NCBI GenBank assembly: GCA_019166125.1
Contig: JAHTBO010000009.1
Location: 1-64,000, forward strand
DNA from: Alcaligenaceae bacterium CGII-47
GTDB taxonomy: Bacteria > Pseudomonadota > Gammaproteobacteria > Burkholderiales > Burkholderiaceae_B
DNA: 64,000 bases
Reading direction: 5' to 3'
In this document: piece after piece, positions 55,486-64,000 of the stretch
How positions within the stretch are numbered: the stretch's first letter is position 1
Layout: the number at the start of each line of letters is the position of its first letter
Translations under genes and position numbers: made by a program
Notes under the pieces: model-generated
Databases searched by the model: none
What the model was told of the DNA's origin: nothing
What the model saw: only the letters and a program-made list of their open reading frames with translations

Positions 55486-57474
55486 ATGTTCCCAGATGAC
55501 TTGTCCGAAATGTTTGGCCCGACGGGCCCGCTTGCACAGGCGCTGCCTGGCTATCAGCCACGTCCCGCACAGCAGGCGCTCGCTGAGGCGATCGCACAGG
55601 CGATTACGGATCGCTCGGTGCTGATTGCAGAGGCGGGTACCGGAACGGGGAAAACCTGGGCCTATCTGGCACCCGCCTTTTTGTCGGGCACCAAGGTTCT
55701 TATCTCTACCGGCACTCGAACCTTGCAGGATCAGTTGTTCAAACGCGATATTCCACGCTTGCGGGATGCGCTCGCGCTTCCCGTCGATGTGGCGCTGCTG
55801 AAGGGGCGAAGCAACTACGTATGTCATTATCATCTGGATCGTATGGCAAATGACGAGCGCGCACTCCGATCCCGCTCAGAGGTGGGTCAACTGCGTGAGA
55901 TTCAACGCTTTGCCCGAGAGTCCACCACGGGTGATAAGGCGGACTTGACATCGGTTCCCGAAGATGCGGACATCTGGAATCGTGCGACCTCGACCCGAGA
56001 GAACTGTCTGGGCCAGGAGTGTCCGTTCGTGCGCGAGTGTTTCGTCCTGAAGGCGCGGCGTCATGCCCAGGAGGCGGATCTGGTGGTGGTCAACCATGCC
56101 TTGTTTATGGCAGATCTGGCCTTGCGTGAAGAAGGGATCACCGATTTGCTGCCCGAGACGGGAATGGTGGTGTTCGACGAGGCGCATCAGCTCCCCGATG
56201 TTGCTACGCGATTTCTTGGCCAGAGTGTGTCGATGCACCAGCTTCTGGATTTTGCGCGGGCCTGTGAGGTAGCGGGCTTGGCGCAGGCGCGTGAGGCGAT
56301 CAATTGGACCGAGGCCTCGCAGCGCATCGAGCATGCGGCGCGTGATCTGCGCCTGGCCACCGCACCGATCGCGCGTATGCCTGGTGGGCGAGCAACCTTT
56401 TATGCCATCCCCCAGGCGCAGATTTTTGATGACGCCTTGGCGCATCTTATTCAGGTGCTCGAGGACACGTTGGGGGTATTGGGTGTGGTAGAGGCCAAGC
56501 ATCCTGACCTCGCGGCTGCAAGCAAAACCGGGCAAAGTTTACATACGCGTCTGGTGCAGTGGAGCCTGCCCGCTCGAGGCGCGCAGGGGCCCGAGGCGCA
56601 ACCTGCCGTACGTTGGGTCGAGCACGGTAACCAATTCATGCGTATGCATCGCGCGCCTTTGTCTGTCGCGCAGATTTTTTCAGGATTCCGCAAGCCTGAC
56701 CAGGCCTGGATATTTACCTCGGCGACGCTCTCGGTACAAGGTGATTTCGGGCATTTTGTCGAGCAGCTCGGCTTGGATGGGGCGCGCACACAATCTTGGA
56801 TCTCTCCTTTTGATTATGCGCGCCACGGCTTGCTCTACGTCCCGCAAGGCCTGCCCTTGCCGAATGATGCATCGTTTACTGATTCCTTTGCGCAATCCCT
56901 ATTGCCCTTGATCGATGCTGGCGCGGGTGGGGTGCTTGTGTTGTGCACCACCTTACGCGCGGTCGATCGTATCGCTGACGTACTGGCGGCGCATATCGAG
57001 GCTCAGGGCGTGGTGCGTTGCGTGTTACGCCAGGGTGAGTGCTCGCGCGGGCAGCTGCTTGAACGTTTCCGTACTGCAGGCAATGCCATTCTGGTCGGTA
57101 GTGCCAGCTTTTGGGAAGGGATTGACGTGCCTGGCCAGGCGCTAACCCTGGTGGCGATTGATAAGCTGCCTTTCGCACCGCCCGATGATCCGGTCATCGA
57201 GGCGCGTCTGAATGCGTGTCGTGCGGGGGGCGGGAATCCATTTATGGCCTATCAGTTGCCGCAGGCCGCCATTGCACTTAAGCAAGGCGCAGGGCGCTTG
57301 ATTCGATCAGAGCAGGACTGGGGCGTATTGATGGTGGGTGATGGGCGTCTGGTGGATAAGCCCTACGGCAAGCGCCTGTGGCGCGGTTTACCGCCTTTTT
57401 CACGCACCCGGGATGCAGCAGGCGCGTTGGCATTTCTGCTGGAACGCGCCCGTGCGGATGATGATCACACCTGA
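55486..57474 (+). CDS. DinG/YoaA-family ATP-dependent DNA helicase
   Basis: A 662-residue XPD-like superfamily 2 helicase. Walker A is [17 protein letters not shown] (about 49-65), Walker B is [11 protein letters not shown]. Four cysteines between YVCHYHL and [15 protein letters not shown] fit the [4Fe-4S] site. Motif VI lies in [20 protein letters not shown]. The E. coli homologue YoaA acts in replication-fork repair. It is divergent from tex with a 120-bp gap. Confidence 0.92.
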   Translation: MFPDDLSEMFGPTGPLAQALPGYQPRPAQQALAEAIAQAITDRSVLIAEAGTGTGKTWAYLAPAFLSGTKVLISTGTRTLQDQLFKRDIPRLRDALALPVDVALLKGRSNYVCHYHLDRMANDERALRSRSEVGQLREIQRFARESTTGDKADLTSVPEDADIWNRATSTRENCLGQECPFVRECFVLKARRHAQEADLVVVNHALFMADLALREEGITDLLPETGMVVFDEAHQLPDVATRFLGQSVSMHQLLDFARACEVAGLAQAREAINWTEASQRIEHAARDLRLATAPIARMPGGRATFYAIPQAQIFDDALAHLIQVLEDTLGVLGVVEAKHPDLAAASKTGQSLHTRLVQWSLPARGAQGPEAQPAVRWVEHGNQFMRMHRAPLSVAQIFSGFRKPDQAWIFTSATLSVQGDFGHFVEQLGLDGARTQSWISPFDYARHGLLYVPQGLPLPNDASFTDSFAQSLLPLIDAGAGGVLVLCTTLRAVDRIADVLAAHIEAQGVVRCVLRQGECSRGQLLERFRTAGNAILVGSASFWEGIDVPGQALTLVAIDKLPFAPPDDPVIEARLNACRAGGGNPFMAYQLPQAAIALKQGAGRLIRSEQDWGVLMVGDGRLVDKPYGKRLWRGLPPFSRTRDAAGALAFLLERARADDDHT

Positions 57475-57514
57475 CAAACTCGAAGCGCTCAGCGCATCGG
57501 ATCAAAGGCAGTGA

Positions 57515-58360
57515 CTAAAACCAGTTTATCGGGTTCCACGGGTTGGTCGGTTCATCCAGACCCTGTGCATAGTATTTGCTGTTAGGGAAGTTCTGATCCA
57601 GCACCCGCTTGGCATCATCGCGCAGCGTATCGAGCTTGAGCTTGTCGTAGCTGAGCACCATGATGTAGAGCGCCTTTTCTACAACGGGTGCGCCCTCGAA
57701 ATCTGTCACCACTGTCTGTGCGCGATTCGCTGCTGCGATATAGGCGCCACGCGTGTAGTAATACTGCGCGATATGGATTTCGTTTTCGGCAATCGTGTTC
57801 ACTAGCCACGAGACGCGTTTGCGAGCATCCGGCGTATAACGGCTGTCGGGATAGCGCTGAATCAATTCATTGAAGGCCTCGTACGATGCGCGCAGCCCCT
57901 TGGGGTCGCGCTCGCTTGGGTCCTGATTGGTAAAGTTGCTGAGGATGGCACTGGGCGGCGTAAACGTGATGAGGCCCTTAAGGTAGAGCATATAGTCTGT
58001 GCCGATATGATTCGGATACTGCTGCATGAATCGGTCAATCGCTGCACGGGCCTGTTCGGGCTCTTCGTCTTTCCAGTTGACATAGGCCTGGTCGATAAGT
58101 GCCTGCTGTGCGTAGATGCCGAACGGGTAGCGCGCCTCAAGCGCCTCCAGGTTCGTGCGCGCATCAGACCAGCTCGCGGCACTGATGTCCTCGCGGGCCT
58201 GCTTATAGAGGCGCTCTGCGCTCCAGCCGGCAGTCGCATCAACGTTGCCTTTTGTGCTGCCGCATCCTGCAGCCAGGGCGACAAACAGGAAAACAAAGAC
58301 CGCCAAGCTTAAGCGCTTGAGGGAGGAGAATCGGGGCTGATCGGGTTCTATACGAATCAC
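57515..58360 (-). CDS. bamD: Outer membrane protein assembly factor BamD
   Basis: A 281-residue outer-membrane lipoprotein of the BAM complex. The signal peptide ends in the lipobox ALAAGC with the acylated cysteine near residue 33. Five tetratricopeptide repeats follow (for example ARTNLEALEARYPFGIYAQQALIDQAYVNW). The start is GTG 58360. The upstream site is weak, so the exact start is somewhat uncertain. Essential in most relatives. Confidence 0.95.
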   Translation of the reverse strand: MIRIEPDQPRFSSLKRLSLAVFVFLFVALAAGCGSTKGNVDATAGWSAERLYKQAREDISAASWSDARTNLEALEARYPFGIYAQQALIDQAYVNWKDEEPEQARAAIDRFMQQYPNHIGTDYMLYLKGLITFTPPSAILSNFTNQDPSERDPKGLRASYEAFNELIQRYPDSRYTPDARKRVSWLVNTIAENEIHIAQYYYTRGAYIAAANRAQTVVTDFEGAPVVEKALYIMVLSYDKLKLDTLRDDAKRVLDQNFPNSKYYAQGLDEPTNPWNPINWF

Positions 58361-58410
58361 AAAAGCATCCTTGGTGTTAGCATTGCACGCTGATTATATG
58401 ATTTGTCGCC

Positions 58411-59370
58411 ATGCCTGACACAGATATTGCCAAAGAAACCCCCGAAGACTCGGAACCCGAGCTCTTTGAGCTTCCTTTTATGGCCTTACCCGAGCGTTTG
58501 GATAAGGTGTTGGCCCAACTTATGCCCCAGCATTCGCGTAGCCGATTGCAAGCCTGGATCGAGGCGGGTCATGTGCAGGTCAATGATCAAATCGCCCGTG
58601 TACGCGCCCAGGTCGGGGCTGGGGACAGAATCAAGGTCTGGCCCCAACGTCCCCCCGAATCGTTGGCGTTTACGCCAGAGCCTGTGGTTTTTGAGGTGGT
58701 GGCCGACAGCCCGGACTGGATTGTCGTTAATAAACCCGCAGGCTTGGTGACGCACCCTGGTGCGGGGAATTGGCACGGCACATTATTGAATGGCTTGCTC
58801 TACCGATATCCAGAGCTTGAGCGCGTTGCACGTGCCGGGATCGTGCATCGACTTGATAAGGATACGTCGGGCCTGCTGGTAGTGGCGCGCCATGAAATCG
58901 CACAGACACATTTGGTCCGTCAGCTCCAGGCGCACCAGGTCAAACGCGAGTATCGTGCCTTGGTGCATGGCGTGCTGGGTGGCTCGGGCGTGGTGCGTGC
59001 ACCGATTGGGCGGGATGTGCGCGTGCCAGTGCGTATGTCTGTCGAGCATCCGATTGCCCCCAAAGAAGCGGTGACCCATTACCAGGGCATTCGTCACGGC
59101 CTGCTTGATGCCACGCCAGTGTCAGACATTGTGTGCTGGCTCGAGACAGGGCGTACGCATCAGATACGCGTGCATATGGCGAGCCTGCATCATCCACTGT
59201 TGGGCGATACCCTTTATGGTGGCCGCTGTATCGCGCACGCGCAGCGTCAGATGCTGCATGCTCGAGCATTGAGCTTTGTGGATCCGAGCTCTGCGTCATG
59301 GGTGGCATTTCAATCGCCGATACCTGAGGATTTTTGTACGGTAGTGCAGGGGGTCGTATGGGATGCTTGA
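58411..59370 (+). CDS. rluD: 23S rRNA pseudouridine synthase RluD
   Basis: A 319-residue enzyme forming pseudouridines at 1911/1915/1917 of 23S rRNA. The N-terminal S4 domain (LDKVLAQLMPQHSRSRLQAWIEAGHVQVND) precedes the catalytic domain with IVHRLDKDTSGLLVVAR, whose Asp is the nucleophile. ETGRTHQIRVHMASLHHPLLGD is the RluD-type binding motif. Divergent from bamD with a 50-bp gap, a neighbourhood conserved in many proteobacteria. Confidence 0.95.
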   Translation: MPDTDIAKETPEDSEPELFELPFMALPERLDKVLAQLMPQHSRSRLQAWIEAGHVQVNDQIARVRAQVGAGDRIKVWPQRPPESLAFTPEPVVFEVVADSPDWIVVNKPAGLVTHPGAGNWHGTLLNGLLYRYPELERVARAGIVHRLDKDTSGLLVVARHEIAQTHLVRQLQAHQVKREYRALVHGVLGGSGVVRAPIGRDVRVPVRMSVEHPIAPKEAVTHYQGIRHGLLDATPVSDIVCWLETGRTHQIRVHMASLHHPLLGDTLYGGRCIAHAQRQMLHARALSFVDPSSASWVAFQSPIPEDFCTVVQGVVWDA

Positions 59371-60113
59371 CGGGGCGCCCCTGGGTGGGTGTGCAATATT
59401 TTTCTACGACACGAACGGGTGGCGTCAGCACAGCACCATGGGATAGTCTTAATCTCGGGCAGCACGTTGGTGATGATCCCCAGGCTGTCGAGGACAATCG
59501 CGCCCGTGTGCGTCAGTGTTTGCCCAGTGCACCCCGATGGTTGGACCAAGTGCACGGTAGCGAAGTCTGGGACGCTGATCGCGCGTCAAGCGCGTCGCCG
59601 CCTCGGGCGGATGCCGCCGTGACGACACAGCCTGGCAGGGTATTGGCCATCATGACTGCGGACTGCCTGCCCGTCGTTATGGCCGATAGGGCAGGACAGG
59701 TGCTGGGTATGGCGCATGCCGGTTGGCGCGGTCTGGCTGCAGGGGTGCTCGAGAACACCTTGGCGGCAATGCGTCAGCGCATGCCTGGTGCATCGCTGTG
59801 GCGTGCCTGGATTGGTCCGGCGATCAGCCAAGCGCACTTTGAGGTCGGTCGTGAGGTGTATGAGGCATTTGTCAGCTTGGATCCGCGCCTGGAAATGTTT
59901 TTTGCTGCCGATGGATCTAGAGATCGGTGGCACGCCGATTTGCCGGGTATAGCGCATCACCGACTTTTTCATGCTGGGGTGCAACAGATTGAATGCAGCG
60001 GTGCCTGTACCTATGAGGATGCAGAGCGGTTTTTTTCATACCGACGCGCCTCGCAAACAGGCAGGCAGGCGACCCTGGCATGGCTTGGCACGAGCGCTAG
60101 CGACTTACCCTGA
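59358..60113 (+). CDS. pgeF: PgeF/YfiH multicopper-fold purine nucleoside phosphorylase-like protein (peptidoglycan editing)
   Basis: A 251-residue protein of the YfiH family; members correct misincorporated amino acids in peptidoglycan precursors and also show purine nucleoside phosphorylase/deaminase activity. Metal residues lie in TADCLPVVMAD, GMAHAGWRGLAAGVLENT and CSGACTYEDAERFFSYRR. ATG 59358 overlaps rluD by 13 bp and is preferred over the frame's earlier ATG at 59334. It is likely coupled to rluD. Confidence 0.92.
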   Translation: MGCLTGRPWVGVQYFSTTRTGGVSTAPWDSLNLGQHVGDDPQAVEDNRARVRQCLPSAPRWLDQVHGSEVWDADRASSASPPRADAAVTTQPGRVLAIMTADCLPVVMADRAGQVLGMAHAGWRGLAAGVLENTLAAMRQRMPGASLWRAWIGPAISQAHFEVGREVYEAFVSLDPRLEMFFAADGSRDRWHADLPGIAHHRLFHAGVQQIECSGACTYEDAERFFSYRRASQTGRQATLAWLGTSASDLP

Positions 60114-60189
60114 TTGACACTTTTTATCACAACCGCCATCATTTTCCCAAGGCGGCTGACTTTGGCTGAGTTGATGTAAGGGGGCGGGA

Positions 60190-61821
60190 ATGGCGGCGGA
60201 TAATCAATTTCGGGGACCGATGCCGCTGGCTGTTCCGCCCGAGCGACTGGCCTCGATTCAGGCCGACTTCAGTGAACGTTGGCGACAGTTGCTCGATGAT
60301 GCCCAGCGCGGCACGCTGGCGGCGCTTACTGATCGCAGGTTTTCCTCTGCTGCATGGCAGCATAGTCCAACCAGTCTCATGGCTGCGCATGCCTATCTGA
60401 TTGGTGCGCATACCCTCGAGCAAATGGTCGATGCTGCGGACATGGATGAGTTCGCACGCAAACGTCTGCGCTTTACCGTGATGCAATGGATCGAGGCGGC
60501 ATCCCCTTCAAATTTCTGGGCATCGAACCCTGATGCACATCAGGCTTTAACCGAGAGCGGTGGGCAGGCCTTGCAACAGGGGATGGCTAATTTGCTACAA
60601 GACATCAGCCAGGGGCGTATCACACAGACGGATGATACCGAGTTCGAACTCGGCAAAAACCTCGCGACAACACCTGGTGACGTGATCTACGAGAATCGCC
60701 TGATGCAGTTGATCCGCTACCGTGCGCAGACAGCGCACGTTCACGAGCGGCCACTACTGCTGGTGCCGCCGTGCATCAATAAATTCTATATTCTTGATCT
60801 CCAACCCGAGAACTCTTTTGTACGTCATGCAGTCGAGCAGGGATTCAGTGTGTTCCTCATCTCCTGGCGTAATCCACTAGAGACCGATACTGATGGCATT
60901 GATCAGGCGGGGTGGACGGATTATCTGGATGAGGGCATATTGCAGGCCATCGAGGTGGTGCGCGAGCTCAGCGGCCAGCCACAAATCAATGCATTGGGTT
61001 TTTGCGTGGGTGGCACGATGTTGGCGACAGCATTGGCGCTGGCGCATGCACGAGGCGAGGATCCCGTGGCCGCCCTTAGCCTGTTGACGACGTTTCTGGA
61101 TTTTAGCGAAACCGGAATTCTGGATGTTTTTGTCGACGAGATGCACGCCCAATCGCGCGATCGTCAGTTCGCTGCCGGCGGCCTGATGACGGCGCGCGAG
61201 TTAGGGACGACATTTTCCTTTTTGCGCCCGTCCGAATTGGTGTGGAACTATGTCAGCTCCAATTACATGCAGGGCAAGACCCCCCGGGCCTTCGATTTGC
61301 TGGCCTGGAATGCTGACGGTACAAACTTACCTGGGCCGTTCTTTGCATGGTATTTCCGTAATACCTATCTGGAAAATAATCTCAGGCAAGCAGGCAAGGT
61401 TCACATTGATGGCCACCCCATCGATCTGGGCGCGCTGTCCATGCCGACATACCTCTATGGGTCTCGCGACGATCATATCGTTCCATGGACATCGGCCTAT
61501 GCGTCAACGGGCTTGCTCTCAGGCGCTTCGCGTTTCGTTCTGGGTGAGTCCGGGCATATTGCGGGTGTCATTAATCCTCCCTCAAAAAATCGCCGTAGCT
61601 ACTGGGCGCATGATGAAAATTCCGAAAATCAGACGGCCCCACATAGCGCGCAGGCATGGTTAGATGGTGCGGCGCGCCATCCCGGGAGCTGGTGGCCAGA
61701 TTGGTCAACATGGCTGTCCCAGTATTCAGGTAAGCTGGTGCGGGTGCGTAAGCCCAGCAGCAGACGCTATAAAACGATCGAGCCCGCACCTGGGCGCTAT
61801 GTCAAGATTCGCGCTGTTTAG
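60190..61821 (+). CDS. phaC: Class I poly(R)-hydroxyalkanoate synthase
   Basis: A 543-residue alpha/beta-hydrolase-fold polymerase making polyhydroxybutyrate from (R)-3-hydroxybutyryl-CoA. The nucleophilic cysteine lies in the lipase-like box GFCVGGTML. Other blocks are PPCINKFYILDLQPENSFVRHAVEQG, FLISWRNP and ESGHIAGVINPP (catalytic histidine). The N-terminal domain (about 1-170) is variable. Followed by phaB and phaR. Confidence 0.96.
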   Translation: MAADNQFRGPMPLAVPPERLASIQADFSERWRQLLDDAQRGTLAALTDRRFSSAAWQHSPTSLMAAHAYLIGAHTLEQMVDAADMDEFARKRLRFTVMQWIEAASPSNFWASNPDAHQALTESGGQALQQGMANLLQDISQGRITQTDDTEFELGKNLATTPGDVIYENRLMQLIRYRAQTAHVHERPLLLVPPCINKFYILDLQPENSFVRHAVEQGFSVFLISWRNPLETDTDGIDQAGWTDYLDEGILQAIEVVRELSGQPQINALGFCVGGTMLATALALAHARGEDPVAALSLLTTFLDFSETGILDVFVDEMHAQSRDRQFAAGGLMTARELGTTFSFLRPSELVWNYVSSNYMQGKTPRAFDLLAWNADGTNLPGPFFAWYFRNTYLENNLRQAGKVHIDGHPIDLGALSMPTYLYGSRDDHIVPWTSAYASTGLLSGASRFVLGESGHIAGVINPPSKNRRSYWAHDENSENQTAPHSAQAWLDGAARHPGSWWPDWSTWLSQYSGKLVRVRKPSSRRYKTIEPAPGRYVKIRAV

Positions 61822-61842
61822 CGCGTGAAACAAGGAGGCAAT

Positions 61843-62580
61843 ATGAGCGGAAAATTAGCTTACGTGACGGGGGGTATGGGTGGTATTGGCACCTCGATCT
61901 GCCAACGCCTGGCCAAGGAAGGCTTTACTGTGGTTGCGGGTTGTGGCCCCAGCCGTGATTTCAAGAAATGGCTGGATGATCAGGCGGCGCTAGGCTATCA
62001 ATTCCACGCATCGGTGGGCAATGTGGCAGATTGGGCCTCGACGGTCGAGGCTTTCGAACGGGTAAAAAAAGACCTGGGTCCGGTGGATGTTCTGGTCAAT
62101 AACGCCGGGATTACGCGTGATGGTGTGTTTCGCCGAATGAGCGAGGAGGATTGGCGTGCCGTGATTAATACCAACCTCAATAGCTTGTTTAATGTGACTA
62201 AGCAGGTCATTGACGGGATGGTTGATCGGCAATGGGGGCGGGTCATCAATATCAGCTCTGTCAACGGCCAAAAAGGACAATTCGGTCAGACCAACTACTC
62301 GACTGCTAAAGCCGGCATTCATGGCTTTACCATGGCGTTGGCCCAAGAAGTTGCAAGTAAGGGTGTGACCGTCAATACCGTCTCGCCTGGCTATGTCGGC
62401 ACCGAAATGGTCCGCGCAATTCGTCCTGATGTCCTGGAAAAAATCATTGCAACCATTCCGATCAAGCGTCTTGGTACGCCCGAGGAAGTTGGGTCCATGA
62501 TTGCCTGGCTGGCCTCCGATGATTCAGGATTTGCGACCGGGGCGGATTTTTCGCTTAACGGCGGCTTGCACATGGGTTGA
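61843..62580 (+). CDS. phaB: Acetoacetyl-CoA reductase (NADPH)
   Basis: A 245-residue short-chain dehydrogenase producing (R)-3-hydroxybutyryl-CoA for PhaC. Cofactor loop TGGMGGIGTSICQRLAKEG, NNAGITRD, catalytic SSVNGQKGQFGQTNYSTAKAG (Ser, Tyr, Lys). ATG 61843 is preceded by AAGGAGG, while an upstream ATG at 61825 lacks one. 21 bp after phaC. Confidence 0.96.
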   Translation: MSGKLAYVTGGMGGIGTSICQRLAKEGFTVVAGCGPSRDFKKWLDDQAALGYQFHASVGNVADWASTVEAFERVKKDLGPVDVLVNNAGITRDGVFRRMSEEDWRAVINTNLNSLFNVTKQVIDGMVDRQWGRVINISSVNGQKGQFGQTNYSTAKAGIHGFTMALAQEVASKGVTVNTVSPGYVGTEMVRAIRPDVLEKIIATIPIKRLGTPEEVGSMIAWLASDDSGFATGADFSLNGGLHMG

Positions 62581-62586
62581 TGGGGC

Positions 62587-63144
62587 ATGTCACCAAAACA
62601 GAATCCTGATCGACTGATCAAAAAATACCCCAATCGGCGCTTATATGACACACAGACAAGCGCCTACATTACACTCGTCGATGTCAAGCAACTGGTGCTG
62701 GGCGATGAGGCCTTTCGGGTTGTGGATGCCAAGTCCGGAGAAGACCTGACGCGCAGTATCCTGCTGCAGATCATCCTCGAGGAAGAGTCGGGCGGTATGC
62801 CGATGTTCTCGGCGACGGCTTTGTCGCAGATTATTCGATTCTACGGCCATGCCATGCAAGGCGTGATGGGCTCTTTTTTGGAAAAGAATATCCAGGTACT
62901 TATGGATATTCAGGATCGCATGGCCGACCAGTCCCAGAGCGTCTACAGTAAGCAGTTCGGGCCCGAGGTCTGGGCTCAACTGATGAACGTGCAAACGCCA
63001 GCACTGCAAAACATGATGAATAGTTATGTTGAGCAAAGCAAGAACCTCTTCGTGCAGATGCAGGACCAGGTTCAGGACCAGACGCGCAATATGTTTTCGA
63101 CTTTCCCCTTTACGGGCACCCCCGAGGATCCAAAAAAGAAGTAG
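62587..63144 (+). CDS. phaR: Polyhydroxyalkanoate synthesis repressor PhaR
   Basis: A 185-residue regulator that binds both PHA granules and phasin promoters. The N-terminal DNA-binding domain is RLIKKYPNRRLYDTQTSAYITL; two granule-associated PHB_acc domains follow (about 68-110 and 112-155). It lies 6 bp after phaB. No phasin gene is seen nearby. Confidence 0.95.
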   Translation: MSPKQNPDRLIKKYPNRRLYDTQTSAYITLVDVKQLVLGDEAFRVVDAKSGEDLTRSILLQIILEEESGGMPMFSATALSQIIRFYGHAMQGVMGSFLEKNIQVLMDIQDRMADQSQSVYSKQFGPEVWAQLMNVQTPALQNMMNSYVEQSKNLFVQMQDQVQDQTRNMFSTFPFTGTPEDPKKK

Positions 63145-63173
63145 ATCCCTACGCACCGAGCACCGCGATAAGC

Positions 63174-63215
63174 AAGACGAAATTCAGCAGAAAATGCTTA
63201 ATTTCGTCTTTTTTT
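63174..63215 (+). terminator. Intrinsic terminator of phaCBR
   Basis: AAGACGAAATT (63174-63184) pairs with AATTTCGTCTT (63200-63210). The inner AGCA/TGCT extends the stem around GAAAA. Five further T residues follow. Confidence 0.93.
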
Positions 63216-63235
63216 GCGCCTCTAGTCATGGTAAA

Positions 63236-63258
63236 GTAACGAGAATCAATCTCGTTAC
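63236..63258 (+). promoter_or_regulatory. Fur-box-like palindrome upstream of the iron-uptake genes
   Basis: GTAACGAGA (63236-63244), 5-bp centre ATCAA, TCTCGTTAC (63250-63258): a perfect 9-bp inverted repeat with GAGAAT-type core as in bacterial Fur sites, 78 bp before the P19-protein ATG. Binding by Fur is inferred from sequence shape and gene content. Confidence 0.65.
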
Positions 63259-63336
63259 CAGTCTTGTATTCATTGCTGTAGGTGCCAGCGTAACGGCTTC
63301 TATTCACCCATTCAGGGAATTAACGGAGAACGCAAT

Positions 63337-63873
63337 ATGGTTAATAAACTGCTCATCTCGTTGGCGGGTCTAGGTCTGGCTACGTCGGCACTGGCTGCAG
63401 AATATCCGATAGGCCAACCTGCCCAGTTGCATGGGCTCGAGGTGGCAGCAGTTTACCTCCAGCCCGTTGAGATGGAGCCAGCAGGCATGATGCGTGAGGC
63501 CAAAGATTCGGACATCCATCTAGAGGCCGATATCCACGCAACGGCGGATAATAAAAATGGCCTGCCCGAAGGTGCCTGGGCGCCTTATTTGAATATCCAG
63601 TACGTACTTCAGAAGCACGGTAGCGATCAGGTTCAAAAGGGCGATCTTATGCCGATGGTTGCCAATGACGGCCCGCATTATGGTGATAACGTGAAGCTCG
63701 ATGGCCCAGGGAAATATGCCCTGACGTTTATCGTTGGTTCACCCGAGACGGCCCCCATGAATCATTTTGGCCGCCATGTAGATAAGGAAACCGGCGTGGC
63801 ACCCTGGTTCAAGACCTTTGAGGTCAAGTACGAGTTCGTTTACGCGGGTACAGGTAAAAAGGGCGGTTATTGA
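63337..63873 (+). CDS. ftrA: Periplasmic iron-binding protein, P19/Tp34 family (FtrA-like)
   Basis: A 178-residue exported protein. The signal peptide MVNKLLISLAGLGLATSALA is cleaved before AEYPIG. The mature part holds the family metal residues: EMEPAGMM, DIHLEADIHA, GPHYGDNVKL and MNHFGRHVD, with a Met/His/Glu site that binds Cu2+ and iron in P19. It is the first component of FtrABCD-type ferrous iron uptake known in Bordetella, Brucella and Campylobacter. CGGAGAAC precedes the ATG. Confidence 0.9.
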   Translation: MVNKLLISLAGLGLATSALAAEYPIGQPAQLHGLEVAAVYLQPVEMEPAGMMREAKDSDIHLEADIHATADNKNGLPEGAWAPYLNIQYVLQKHGSDQVQKGDLMPMVANDGPHYGDNVKLDGPGKYALTFIVGSPETAPMNHFGRHVDKETGVAPWFKTFEVKYEFVYAGTGKKGGY

Positions 63874-64000
63874 TGATGCGGTCCTGGTTCGTTGCCCTCG
63901 CACTCGTGTTTGGTACTTTGCTTATCCCGCTTAGCCAGGCCTGGGCGGATACGCCGACGTTTACCTTGACCTTCAAGGCTGATGGGACGTTTGAGCCAAC
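63873..64000 (+). CDS. ftrB: Cupredoxin-domain protein, FtrB-like (partial, cut by window end)
   Basis: Starts at ATG 63873, overlapping the previous stop as TGATG. The visible 42 residues comprise a signal peptide (MRSWFVALALVFGTLLIPLSQAWA) and the beginning TPTFTLTFKADGTFEPT, as in periplasmic cupredoxin partners of P19 proteins. The permease and iron-sulfur genes expected for a full system would lie beyond the window. Confidence 0.78.
   Translation, partial: MMRSWFVALALVFGTLLIPLSQAWADTPTFTLTFKADGTFEP

Noticed and set aside
55366-55833. N-terminal extension of Tex by about 156 codons
   Set aside because: The extra residues do not resemble Tex, overlap the divergent helicase gene, and the family start is at 55365.
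1-64000. CRISPR array, prophage or complete integrative element
   Set aside because: No regularly spaced repeats, no phage structural or integrase genes, and only one partial transposase at the window edge were seen.

Overview
The window is chromosomal DNA from a betaproteobacterium, most likely order Burkholderiales and probably an Alcaligenaceae-like genus. Evidence for this: EF-P carries Arg32 and sits beside its rhamnosyltransferase EarP; DUF4148, DUF2863 and DUF1178 proteins are present; mdh, prpBCD and acnB lie back to back with a GntR regulator and sdhCDAB-sdhE-gltA; odhA-odhB-lpd is followed by zapE; and PhaC/PhaB/PhaR and a P19-type iron system are present. The genus is an inference.

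Layout. 0-4.4 kb: the end of an IS5-family transposase abuts a diguanylate cyclase that has lost its N-terminal membrane anchor, then a Cd/Zn/Pb P-type ATPase with a MerR-type promoter. 4.5-7.1 kb: a quinone-handling group (WrbA, glutathionyl-hydroquinone reductase, LysR regulator). 7.1-12.2 kb: a lipoprotein, an Ap4A phosphorylase-like protein and a tight lldD-spmAB-MFS operon. 12.3-16.4 kb: a tRNA-Arg(ACG) gene with its own promoter and terminator, followed by an accessory stretch in decay. That stretch holds a frameshifted remnant, an intact ABM-domain protein, a DUF4148 protein, a truncated DUF1902 gene, an NYN-domain gene with its centre deleted and an mgtA pseudogene with three internal deletions. 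16.4-25.3 kb: housekeeping genes for methylation, 3-methyladenine glycosylase, adenine/adenosine deamination, AidB, a thermonuclease, EF-P/EarP and a DUF2863 protein.

25.4-39.1 kb is the metabolic core. On the minus strand mdh-prpB-prpC-prpD-GNAT and then acnB encode malate oxidation, the methylcitrate cycle for propionyl-CoA and aconitase. Divergently, a HutC-type GntR regulator is followed by sdhCDAB-sdhE-gltA. A near-palindromic element, identical over 20 bp, lies just upstream of the -35 hexamers I assign to mdh and acnB. It is the best candidate operator of the divergent GntR regulator. Downstream are a class V aminotransferase, a decayed AbiEii-type toxin gene with unusual secondary structure around it, maeB, and odhA-odhB-lpd-zapE-trpS plus a CoA transferase. 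Nearly the whole TCA cycle except isocitrate dehydrogenase, succinyl-CoA synthetase and fumarase is therefore encoded within about 24 kb.

53-64 kb: Tex, a DinG/YoaA-type helicase, BamD, RluD, PgeF, a polyhydroxyalkanoate cluster (phaC-phaB-phaR, no phaA) and the start of an iron-uptake operon (P19/Tp34 protein, then a cupredoxin protein cut by the window end) behind a Fur-box-like palindrome.

I found no CRISPR array, prophage or complete insertion sequence. The most unusual features are the shared TCA operator, the cluster of pseudogenes decaying by internal deletion, and the structured DNA flanking the AbiEii remnant.
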